Below are positions 16,850-24,443 of a DNA stretch of 64,000 nt, one piece after another. How positions within the stretch are numbered: position 1 is the stretch's first letter; each line of letters opens with the position of its first letter. Both the position numbers and the translations under genes were made by a program. The stretch is taken from the NCBI RefSeq assembly GCF_014224155.1, contig NZ_JAASUI010000002.1, positions 124,001-188,000 on the forward strand, given 5' to 3'. The notes below the pieces were generated by a model. It searched no databases and had not been told where the DNA came from. It worked only from the letters and a program-made list of their open reading frames with translations. This DNA is from Listeria cossartiae subsp. cossartiae. Its GTDB lineage: Bacteria; Bacillota; Bacilli; Lactobacillales; Listeriaceae.

Positions 16850-17719
16850 TCATTTAATTATGTTATCTACGTCCACCTTTTTACCATCTGTCAATCCTAC
16901 TCGATTAATAATAAGATTTTTGTATACCATAATCCTGTATTTACCCTTCGGAAGCCCTTTTTCTTTTTTCAGCCTCTCTGCCAATTCATCTGCTACCTTT
17001 TGTTCTGAAAGTTTATCTTTTCTGGAATAAAACTGCATCGGAATTGATAAAATATTGCCTCCCGGATCATCCTTCGCAAACAATAACTTCAATTCATTTG
17101 TAGTGATTTTTTGGTTTTCTAAATATGCTTGATAAACACTTGGAAAGCTTAATGAAGGTGCTGCAATAAAGTAGTGATTGCTTGTATATCCTACTGCTGC
17201 AGTCTTTTCAATTGCTTCATCTCTCATTCCTAATAAGTCGCTCTCTTTCGCTAACTTTTCAGCAAAAATATCTAAATTGCGAAATTCCGCTTCATATGCT
17301 TTGGCATATAAACCACCAACAATTGCTTTTTCAACCTCTCCATCATTACTCCTCGCAGACCATTCACCCTTTTTATTAATCGATTCCCCCACTATGACTG
17401 AAGTATGAAATTGAATAGGTTCCTCGCATTCTACCATAACAACCGCTGCATTTCGGGCTGGTACCACGTTATTTACTTTTACATTTGTTTTATATTTAGT
17501 CTTCACATATTCTATGGCTTTTTGTTTAATCTCTTCTTCATTCTGTTTCACTCGTTCTGCCGATTTATTCCCGTCAACAAATGAAAAACCTTGCCCTACA
17601 TAATCTTGCACGGGTGTGGTTCCTTTTTGGGCTTTTTCTTCCGCTGTTTGCTCCTTCATATTGAAACATCCGGATAGTAAGAATAAGGTTGCTGATAAGC
17701 TTAGGATGATTTTTTTCAT
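16850..17719 (-). CDS. lipoprotein, DUF1672-like, candidate T7SS immunity protein (copy 1)
   Basis: 289 residues. A lipoprotein signal with lipobox LLSGC places the mature protein outside the membrane from Cys18. The mature part shares long stretches with two relatives in this island: EEKAQKGTTPVQDYVGQGFS, FVDGNKSAERVK, VKVNNVVPARNAAVV, AIVGGLYAKA and NRVGL. I recall this Listeria/Staphylococcus family as DUF1672. In S. aureus a surface lipoprotein neutralises the T7SS lipase TslA, so an immunity role is plausible. An in-frame start at 17806 lacks a ribosome site; ATG at 17719 has AGGAGA. It is the most distal gene of the island and its 5' region is duplicated at the pseudogene copy. Confidence 0.75.
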   Translation of the reverse strand: MKKIILSLSATLFLLSGCFNMKEQTAEEKAQKGTTPVQDYVGQGFSFVDGNKSAERVKQNEEEIKQKAIEYVKTKYKTNVKVNNVVPARNAAVVMVECEEPIQFHTSVIVGESINKKGEWSARSNDGEVEKAIVGGLYAKAYEAEFRNLDIFAEKLAKESDLLGMRDEAIEKTAAVGYTSNHYFIAAPSLSFPSVYQAYLENQKITTNELKLLFAKDDPGGNILSIPMQFYSRKDKLSEQKVADELAERLKKEKGLPKGKYRIMVYKNLIINRVGLTDGKKVDVDNIIK

Positions 17720-17780
17720 TTTGTCTCCTGTCTGCGTTCTATATTGTATATTGAATAAACCCAAACTCCTAATGTACGCT

Positions 17781-17818
17781 AAGTAGCCTAAGATTTTCGC
17801 ACTCATCTTAGACTACTT
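17781..17818 (-). repeat. conserved hairpin upstream of lipoprotein copy 1
   Basis: Arms AAGTAGCCTAAGAT and ATCTTAGACTACTT enclose a 10-base loop. Both 14-base arms are identical to those at 21209-21246, while the loops differ. The whole block from about 17720 to 17930 resembles 21144-21510, so it is a duplicated upstream region. No U-run follows, so it is not a simple terminator. Confidence 0.7.
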
Positions 17819-17839
17819 GTTCCCGCACATAGTTAGTTT

Positions 17840-18046
17840 TTATTCTCTCTTTGGAATTTGTTGTATAATCTTACCAGTCCCTTGTTTCCCGTAATAACTT
17901 ATGATGCTTAAAAACACAATTCTCGCAACAATACCGTCCATGTCGCTTGTGATTTTAGCATTGATTTCTCTCCCAAGAATGCTTATCAATTTTTTATCTA
18001 CTTCCGTTTTTACATTTCGGATTCTCAGGTTCTCCAGTATTTCTTT
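17840..18046 (-). pseudogene. gene remnant A (68 codons, no start)
   Basis: The frame is open between an upstream TAG and a TAA at 17840 and reads like protein: LENLRIRNVKTEVDKKL, then KITSDMDGIVARIVFLSI and a basic tail ending PKRE. No start codon with a ribosome site is present. The central segment matches remnant B (21432-21530) and, more weakly, the membrane protein at 18146-18571 (GITRDMDSVVAWIVFLGI). I take it as the 3' end of a lost gene kept in the duplication. It occupies most of the gap between the two flanking genes. Confidence 0.5.
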
Positions 18047-18145
18047 CTATACAATAAAAAACAATATTACCTCACACTTTAAATTGTACAATTCGTCACA
18101 AGACCCTCTTTAAAATAATGACAAAACTACCTTTCCAAACATTTT

Positions 18146-18571
18146 TCACTCACCTTTTGAAATCCGCTTAAAGTATTCCACTGTATTTTGTTGAGTTTCT
18201 ACTTCTGTTGGCGCTTTCCATCTAATTTCATCTCTTCTTTTTTCATTACTTAAACTAATCAAAAATAAAATTCCCGCTAAAACACTCATCATCGAAATAA
18301 AAAATGGAATTTGAATTACATACAACTGATTTGAAGCCGTCCCTGGTAAAATTAACAATATCCCACCAATTATAAACCAACAAACTGCTATTATTTTTTT
18401 CCTACTCACCAATCCTATTATCCCTGTAACAACTAATATAATTCCTAAAAACACAATCCACGCCACAACGCTATCCATATCTCTTGTTATCCCGTCATTC
18501 ATAGACTTACCAAATACAATAGTCAGCAATATGCCTTCCACGATGGTTATTATTCCTCCTAAAACCCGCAC
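18146..18571 (-). CDS. four-helix membrane protein, 141 aa, unknown
   Basis: Four hydrophobic helices (about 5-22, 35-55, 60-78, 85-105) with a charged cytosolic tail. The start is GTG at 18571 with GGAGG seven bases before it. The region DGITRDMDSVVAWIVFLGI is echoed in two gene remnants in this island. Located in the T7SS cargo region between two lipoprotein genes, it may be an immunity or accessory membrane protein. I recognise no family. Confidence 0.5.
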   Translation of the reverse strand: MRVLGGIITIVEGILLTIVFGKSMNDGITRDMDSVVAWIVFLGIILVVTGIIGLVSRKKIIAVCWFIIGGILLILPGTASNQLYVIQIPFFISMMSVLAGILFLISLSNEKRRDEIRWKAPTEVETQQNTVEYFKRISKGE

Positions 18572-18702
18572 GCTTATTCCTCCCCATCTTCTGCTAATAA
18601 ATTAGTATAAGTTAGTTCTGACTTAACTTCATATTCCGTACTTTTCAGAGTCATTTCAGCTAATTTACTTTCATCATAGCTCCTATCTTATTCTATAAAT
18701 AA

Positions 18703-19284
18703 TCATTCTTTCATTTTCGAACTTGTTATTTCCCACTCAAAATCATAGTCTTGAACAGTCATTTCAGGTGTGATATTCTCTGTATCTGGTATTGTTATCT
18801 TAAATGGGATTGCATGATTGGGCTTTAAAAAACCAAATTGTTCTTCTGATAAAGTTATCTTATCTCCATCATATATCTTCACATTCGTAGCTTTATTTGT
18901 AATTGTAAACTTCATTTCAATATCTGAACCTTCCTGATCAGAACGATTTACAAGCGCTGCCATAAAAGCATATTTTGTTGGTGCATCACTCTCCACAAGC
19001 TCAACAAACTCAACAATACTGAGCCCCACTTCTCCTTGCTTTGTTGTATTTTGTTTGTTTATAAAGTTCTGAACATCTTCGAGTGCATCTTTATCACTTT
19101 TCAATACTTCTCCCTCACTATTTTGTAAAACGGGCGGAATACTCAGCTCTATATCGTTTTGATTTGTTTTTGGAATTTCTGGTTCCTTATCAGAAGTTTG
19201 CTCTGGTCCTCCACATCCCGTTAAAACCAAAGTGGCGGCAACCATTGTTATGCCTATTAATTTTAACCAATCTCTACTTTTCAT
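18703..19284 (-). CDS. lipoprotein, 193 aa, unknown (DUF5067/DUF4352-like fold possible)
   Basis: A signal peptide with lipobox LVLTGC is followed by a Pro/Glu-rich spacer and a beta domain (SIVEFVELVES, KYAFMAALVNRSDQEGSDIE, FKITIPDT). The pattern of an extracellular immunoglobulin-like lipoprotein domain is visible; the family name is a guess. ATG at 19284 has AGAAGG upstream; a further upstream ATG at 19311 would spoil the signal peptide. It is unrelated to the DUF1672-like lipoproteins nearby but shares their location, so it may be another surface immunity factor. Confidence 0.6.
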   Translation of the reverse strand: MKSRDWLKLIGITMVAATLVLTGCGGPEQTSDKEPEIPKTNQNDIELSIPPVLQNSEGEVLKSDKDALEDVQNFINKQNTTKQGEVGLSIVEFVELVESDAPTKYAFMAALVNRSDQEGSDIEMKFTITNKATNVKIYDGDKITLSEEQFGFLKPNHAIPFKITIPDTENITPEMTVQDYDFEWEITSSKMKE

Positions 19285-19363
19285 ATTGTAACCTTCTTTC
19301 TTTTTAAACACCTATACCTCACTTGTACTAGCTATTGTTTTTTTAAGAGGTAAATCCACCTTC

Positions 19364-19792
19364 TCAATTACCTACCTTTTTAAAATATCGTCTATTAACC
19401 GCATTGATTTTGAGAATCGCCGCCACTACCGCTAATAAAAAGAGTACAGTTCCCGCCGGTATCAGGAAGAAACGCCATGTATAAAGAAACTGCGCATATC
19501 CTGTTAAATCTGAAAACCATTGATTGATATAGGAATACACAAATATAGTCGCTCCAACAACTATTAAAACTAATGTGCTAATCACCAAATACATCAGACC
19601 TTTTTGCTCTTTATGCACTGCCAACTTAGGATTATTAATTTTCAAAGTAGCTTTCACTTGAAAGACAACCGTTATTACCATGATAAACAAATAAATGGTG
19701 CCGATTCCTAAAAATCCTGTATACACAATTGCTACGTTCAGAAATAAGTTGAGTAATAATATGATCCAATATTTCTCTTGTAAAAAAATCAT
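19364..19792 (-). CDS. membrane protein, 142 aa, unknown
   Basis: Four predicted helices (about 8-25, 28-45, 70-90, 108-132) with a basic C-terminus. I place the start at the ATG at 19792, which overlaps the stop of the upstream membrane protein gene as ATGA and has GGGG seven bases before it; the ATG at 19804 has no ribosome site. It appears made together with its partner, suggesting a two-component membrane unit. Function unknown. Confidence 0.5.
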   Translation of the reverse strand: MIFLQEKYWIILLLNLFLNVAIVYTGFLGIGTIYLFIMVITVVFQVKATLKINNPKLAVHKEQKGLMYLVISTLVLIVVGATIFVYSYINQWFSDLTGYAQFLYTWRFFLIPAGTVLFLLAVVAAILKINAVNRRYFKKVGN

Positions 19793-20244
19793 TTCAATCC
19801 CCATTCATTTAAGTATTTTTCATTTAGAAAAGCTGACATTGTATTTGGTTTTACTTTGTCTTTAACAATACTCCGAATGCTTACTCTTAATATAATCGCA
19901 AGAGGAATAGGTAAGATACATACATATAAAATTGACGTAAGCGTATATAACTTTACTAATTTCTCGTCATAAACATTCTCTACTAACTGCTGGATTTCTT
20001 TTCGACCTTTATATAACCATATGACATTGATTATCCAGCCAATAAAACAACACATTAACAAAACACCAGATGTCGCTATACCCGATAGCATAGAGTACTC
20101 TTGGAAAACCGCTGCTGGTTTAGGAAAAGACACTAAAATTAGTACACTTGGCACTGTTATCAACATGGATATAAAGGGGGATGCTTCCAATAATAATCTT
20201 GATGTAATATGTTGTTCGAGTTGTTCTTTCACAGTTTTATGCAT
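19789..20244 (-). CDS. membrane protein, 151 aa, unknown
   Basis: Hydrophobic helices at about 20-41, 50-75 and 100-122, with a soluble charged loop (YKGRKEIQQLVENVYDEK) and a polar C-terminus. AGGAG stands eight bases before the ATG. The stop overlaps the next membrane protein gene by four bases. It follows the dead lipoprotein gene by 26 bases, so all belong to one transcript. No family recognised; immunity or accessory roles are guesses from context. Confidence 0.5.
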   Translation of the reverse strand: MHKTVKEQLEQHITSRLLLEASPFISMLITVPSVLILVSFPKPAAVFQEYSMLSGIATSGVLLMCCFIGWIINVIWLYKGRKEIQQLVENVYDEKLVKLYTLTSILYVCILPIPLAIILRVSIRSIVKDKVKPNTMSAFLNEKYLNEWGLK

Positions 20245-20270
20245 GTTTTTATCTCCTAGCTGATTTTATC

Positions 20271-21143
20271 TTACTTTGTTATCTCAGTTACATCTACACT
20301 TTCTCCGTCAGGCAAACCGACTCGATTTACAATGTGATTCTTGTATACTCTGATATCATAATTTCCTTTTGGTAATCCTTGTTCCTTCCGAAGCTCTTCA
20401 GTTAAGTCATCAGCTAATTTTTGTTCAGGTAATTTGTCTTCTTTTGAAAAAAAGGCCATTGGGATGTTCATATTCTTACTAGTCGGATCATCTTTAATAA
20501 AAAGAGCGCGCAAATCATCTGTTGAAATTTCAGGATTAGCTAAATAAGCGTTGTATACGCTCAAATAATCAGAGAATCCCAGTGTGACGAAATAATATTT
20601 CCCTTGATAGCCATTAGGTGATGTTTTTTCCCGTGCTTCTTGTGTATAGCCCTCTAAATCATATTTTTTTGCTAGTTTTTCTGCAAAATTATTTAACTGT
20701 TGAAATTCTGCCTCATGTACTTTCGCGTAAAGTCCACCTACAATGGCTTGTTCCACTTCCCCCTCGCTACTCGTTCCACTTCCTATTTCATCTTTATTAT
20801 TAAGGAGAAACTTTACAACAACCGAGGTAGTAAACTGAATTGGCGCTTCACTTTCAACAATAACAACTTCTCCATTTCGCGCTGGCACTACATTATTTAC
20901 TTTCACGTCTGTCTTGTATTTTGTTTTCATATAATTTATTGCTTCTTTTTTTATCTCTTCCTCATGCTTTTTCACTCGTTCTGCTGATTTATTCCCGTCC
21001 ACAAATGAATAGCCTTGCCCTACATAATCTTGTACTGGTGTGGTTCCTTTTTGGGCTTTTTCTTCCGCTGTTTATTCCTTCGTATTGAAACATCCGGATA
21101 GTAAAAATACTGCTGCGAATAAACTTAGGATGATTTTTTTCAT
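20271..21143 (-). pseudogene. DUF1672-like lipoprotein, copy 2, broken by a nonsense codon
   Basis: From ATG at 21143 the reading is a normal lipoprotein start (lipobox LLSGC, then FNTKE), but codon 24 (21072-21074) is TAA. The paralogue at 16850 has CAA there (KEQTAEEK). After the stop the frame is open to 20271 and matches the other copies (KGTTPVQDYVGQGYS, SPNGYQGKYYFV, NRVGLPDGE). One C-to-T change therefore separates it from an intact 290-residue protein. A GTG at 21002 could start a 243-residue product without signal peptide, which would not reach the surface. Confidence 0.8.
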
Positions 21144-21208
21144 TTGTTCCCCTGTCTATGTTCTGTAATGTAGTATTAATGAATAATCCTAAACCCCTTA
21201 CGTACGCT

Positions 21209-21246
21209 AAGTAGCCTAAGATTCTCTCCCTCATCTTAGACTACTT
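21209..21246 (-). repeat. conserved hairpin upstream of lipoprotein copy 2
   Basis: Same 14-base arms (AAGTAGCCTAAGAT, ATCTTAGACTACTT) and same 10-base loop length as the copy at 17781-17818, with a different loop sequence. It lies about 65 bases before the lipoprotein start in both cases. Confidence 0.7.
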
Positions 21247-21431
21247 GTTCCCGCACATAATTAGTTTTTATTCTCTCTTTGAAATTTGTCGAAAAAATCT
21301 ATTGTATTTTGTTTTTTCGATTGACTTTCGATTTCGTCTCTTTTTCTCTCTATATATACTAATGAAAAATGATTTTCCACCAATCACCAACCGTAGTTTT
21401 GCTATTATACTTGTTCTAATCGCCAGTCCCA

Positions 21432-21530
21432 TTATCTCTTTAACTCTTGATATGAAATGCTTAAAAACACAATTCTCGCAACTATGCCGTCCATGTCACT
21501 TGTGAATTTAGCATTAAAATCTTTAAAAAT
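21432..21530 (-). pseudogene. gene remnant B (32 codons)
   Basis: A short open stretch containing FNAKFTSDMDGIVARIVFLS, almost the same as remnant A, then diverging and ending in TAA. It has no start and lies 15 bases after the lipase-like toxin gene. Together with the hairpin and lipoprotein copy 2 it shows that a remnant-hairpin-lipoprotein block was duplicated. The rest of the gap to 21143 holds no gene. Confidence 0.5.
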
Positions 21531-21545
21531 TTAACTCCTCAACTA

Positions 21546-23531
21546 CTAAACATTAATACTTCCACGCTTTATTTGCTCTAATAAAATTTTCATGTTTTTA
21601 CTAGTTTTTACAGCTAACTTATCTAACGCGGAAATAGCCGCCGACTCGTTTCCACTTAATTGATACTTAATATCTCCAAAAACCATTTCCGCACTATGGA
21701 AGATATTTGCTGCTGCTTTATTTAATAAAATGACATCATGGAATTTAGTACCATCAAATAATGCGGTGTCAATATAAGGGCGATACGCAGCTAACACATT
21801 TGGTAAATTAGATTGCAAATCTTTTACTGCGCTTCCTACACCTTTTACCGTCAATAGGATTTCTTGCAGTTTTCTGATACACTCGCTTATTTGCTCTCTT
21901 ACTTGATTGTCTATGTCTGTAAAGGGGATTTTTACTCTCGAAAAGCCGTATTGAAGGGTTCTCAAATGCTGTATAGCTGATCTAATTGCCTGTTTTAATT
22001 GATTGACAATACTATAAACCCCACTTAATGCTGGTATTAATAAACTCGTTGTTTTATAGGTGAATGCTTTATAATTTTTATCTAATAATTGTTGCTTTTT
22101 CCCCATCCCATTCTTTAAAGCTTTTGATTTTTTTAAGACATAGGATTGTGTCGCTGGTGGAGCTCCAACACTTTGCACTTTTTGGGTCGCGCTTAAAAGT
22201 TTATCTGCTTTTTCGAGTTCATTTGATACATAAGTGACTTGGGAGCTAAACGTTAATACTTGTTTAACGACAATATCTTTATTATCATCCAATATTTTAT
22301 AATGTTCTTTAAGTTCTGCCACCATTGCATCACTCAAGTACTGGTTATCAATTCCTTTAAACAGTTCCGGTACAGCCTGCATTTTGACTTTTGATACTTG
22401 ATCCATTGCATCTTCTGTCTTTAAAGCAAGATCTACAATAAGCATAGGAATATCAGTTAAAAATCCGCCAACACTTAAGAAAGAACCTGAAACCACATCT
22501 AACAAATCCCCTAAAAAAGGTAAAGTTCTTACTCTCTGCATCACATCTAACGCTCCAAAACATACCGGATTTGCTCTTTCCAAGTCATCTCGAAAAGATG
22601 AATAATTAGATAATGAAGTAATGATTTCTCCAAACTCGCTTTCCGCCAACAAGTTGTCAAATGATTTTTGCAAAGAAACTGTTCTATCATCCAAATGACT
22701 TCCCTCGTTATTCACTAAGTCTACAGCTGTATCTAAATAAAACTGCCCCATGTTTACTTGCTCTGTCATTCGCGTCCGTAAACTATTGGCTAAAATTCGA
22801 ATATTGTCCGGATTCATATCGATTTTCTGCCCTTTTCCTCCTGTCAAAACCTTTCCACTCCAAATACCTACGGGAAGATAAGCATCTGCATCAATTGGAA
22901 TTTTTTTACCATTAACAGTGACACCTTCATCATCATAACCTGTATGATTAGAAAGTATTGTCTGCAGCCATGGTACATTATTTTGAACAATGTGTGATTC
23001 TCCAGGAAGACGGTCTCCGTATCCCACCCCTCGTTCTCCTAAGGTTAGTGGATCATATTCACTTAAATAGTTAGTAATTCTTGGATTGTTTTTGTCATAA
23101 GTTCCTTTGGGTAGGATAGCCGGATTGTAAGTGACGCTTCTTATGCCATCATTTTTAGATGCTACATAATTAGATAAACCTCCACCTAAAGAGTTTCCTG
23201 CGACATTTTTAATATCATATTTTTGACTTTCTTTTTTGTATGCTGCGTCTGCTTCCCTTAATTGAGTATTGGGAATAGATCCAGGAAGTGTACCATCCGT
23301 TAAGAAATCTTGGGTGCCTTGGGTGCCTTCGAAAATCATGCTGATTTCGCCTGTAGTTTTATTCTCGACAATCATATAGTCAAGACCAGAAGATTTATTG
23401 TACTCGCCTTCTTTTACTTCATACAAAGTTCCATTTACATATAAACTATTACCTCTTAGTGGATGTCTATAAACCCATTTCCCACTTAGTTCAATTAAAT
23501 CTGTATCTGGTGTCCCCGTCTTTGTTGTCAT
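21546..23531 (-). CDS. TslA-like T7SS lipase effector with reversed domain order
   Basis: 661 residues. The enzyme part is at the N-terminus (about 1-220), an alpha/beta-hydrolase of lipase type: nucleophile motif GNSLG with Ser114, candidate acid Asp160 (SEYDPLT) and candidate His196 (SNHTGYD). The C-terminal two thirds are helical and coiled-coil-like (about 260-655), as expected for an LXG-like secretion module placed at the C-terminus. This matches S. aureus TslA, a T7SS-secreted phospholipase with the same reversed layout and a lipoprotein antagonist. A DUF1672-like lipoprotein gene precedes it by 17 bases and a broken copy follows. No signal peptide. Homology is from motif and layout; activity is inferred. 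Confidence 0.75.
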   Translation of the reverse strand: MTTKTGTPDTDLIELSGKWVYRHPLRGNSLYVNGTLYEVKEGEYNKSSGLDYMIVENKTTGEISMIFEGTQGTQDFLTDGTLPGSIPNTQLREADAAYKKESQKYDIKNVAGNSLGGGLSNYVASKNDGIRSVTYNPAILPKGTYDKNNPRITNYLSEYDPLTLGERGVGYGDRLPGESHIVQNNVPWLQTILSNHTGYDDEGVTVNGKKIPIDADAYLPVGIWSGKVLTGGKGQKIDMNPDNIRILANSLRTRMTEQVNMGQFYLDTAVDLVNNEGSHLDDRTVSLQKSFDNLLAESEFGEIITSLSNYSSFRDDLERANPVCFGALDVMQRVRTLPFLGDLLDVVSGSFLSVGGFLTDIPMLIVDLALKTEDAMDQVSKVKMQAVPELFKGIDNQYLSDAMVAELKEHYKILDDNKDIVVKQVLTFSSQVTYVSNELEKADKLLSATQKVQSVGAPPATQSYVLKKSKALKNGMGKKQQLLDKNYKAFTYKTTSLLIPALSGVYSIVNQLKQAIRSAIQHLRTLQYGFSRVKIPFTDIDNQVREQISECIRKLQEILLTVKGVGSAVKDLQSNLPNVLAAYRPYIDTALFDGTKFHDVILLNKAAANIFHSAEMVFGDIKYQLSGNESAAISALDKLAVKTSKNMKILLEQIKRGSINV

Positions 23532-23548
23532 TTATATACACCCCTTAA

Positions 23549-24418
23549 TTATTTAATGAAAATTTCTGTACTAGTATTTTCACCATCTGGTAATCCTACT
23601 CGGTTCACGATAGAATTTTTATAAATAGTAATTAGATAAGTAGCTTTAGGCAAATTTGATTCTTGCAATAATTTTTCAGCAATATTATCCACAAATTCTT
23701 GTGTGGGCAATTTATCTTCTTTCATGAAAAATCTCAGCGCAATAGTCATTTTTTCACCCGTTGGATCATCTTTTCTAAATAAAGCTTGTAACTCATTGGC
23801 TGATATTTCTTGCTTATTTAAATAAGCATTGTACACACTTAAATATTCTTTGAAGCCAAGTGAAACAAAATAATACTTCCCTTGATAACCATTAGGTGAT
23901 GTTTTATCTAATGCTTCTTGTTTATATCCTACCAAGTCATTTTTCATTGCTACTTTTTCTGTCAATTCATCTAAATGCCGAAATTCCTTTTCAAATGCTT
24001 TTGCATAGAGCCCACCTACTATAGCTTGCTCCACTTCACCTTCTTCTTCGTGAGCGCTTCCTACCTCATCTTTATTAAGAATTAGGCCCACAACAACAGA
24101 TGTGGTAAATTGAATTGGTTCTTCACACTCCACAATAACAACCGCAGCCTTTCGAGCTGGTACCACATTATTTACTTTCACATTTGTTTTATATTTTGTT
24201 TTCATATAGTCTATCGCAACTTGTTTAATCTCTTCCTCGTGCTTTTTCACTTTTTCTGCCGATTTATTTCCATCTACAAATGAATATCCTTGGTCTACAT
24301 AATCCTGCACGGGCGTAGTGCCTTCTTGCGCTTTCTCTTGCTCTGTTTTCTCATTCATATTGAAACAACCTCCTAATAATAATAAACTTGCTAACAAACC
24401 GATGATTTTTTTCTTCAT
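23549..24418 (-). CDS. DUF1672-like lipoprotein, copy 3, candidate immunity to the lipase effector
   Basis: 289 residues with lipobox LLLGGC and mature Cys18. Shares EGTTPVQDYVDQGYSFVDG, VKVNNVVPARKAAVVIV, AIVGGLYAKAFE and SPNGYQGKYYFVSLGF with its relatives. It lies 25 bases after essC and 17 bases before the lipase-like toxin gene, so it is made before the toxin from the same transcript. That position and its predicted location on the outer face of the membrane suit protection against a lipid-attacking toxin. Confidence 0.75.
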   Translation of the reverse strand: MKKKIIGLLASLLLLGGCFNMNEKTEQEKAQEGTTPVQDYVDQGYSFVDGNKSAEKVKKHEEEIKQVAIDYMKTKYKTNVKVNNVVPARKAAVVIVECEEPIQFTTSVVVGLILNKDEVGSAHEEEGEVEQAIVGGLYAKAFEKEFRHLDELTEKVAMKNDLVGYKQEALDKTSPNGYQGKYYFVSLGFKEYLSVYNAYLNKQEISANELQALFRKDDPTGEKMTIALRFFMKEDKLPTQEFVDNIAEKLLQESNLPKATYLITIYKNSIVNRVGLPDGENTSTEIFIK

Positions 24419-24443
24419 TTGTTCTCCTATCTGCTTCTGTATT

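Noticed and set aside
17901..18113. 70-codon plus-strand frame
   Set aside because: It lies opposite remnant A, which reads as protein on the minus strand; no ribosome site.
20989..21234. 81-codon frame upstream of the broken lipoprotein
   Set aside because: It is an out-of-frame reading of the true lipoprotein signal peptide (start 21143), not a separate gene or a frameshift.
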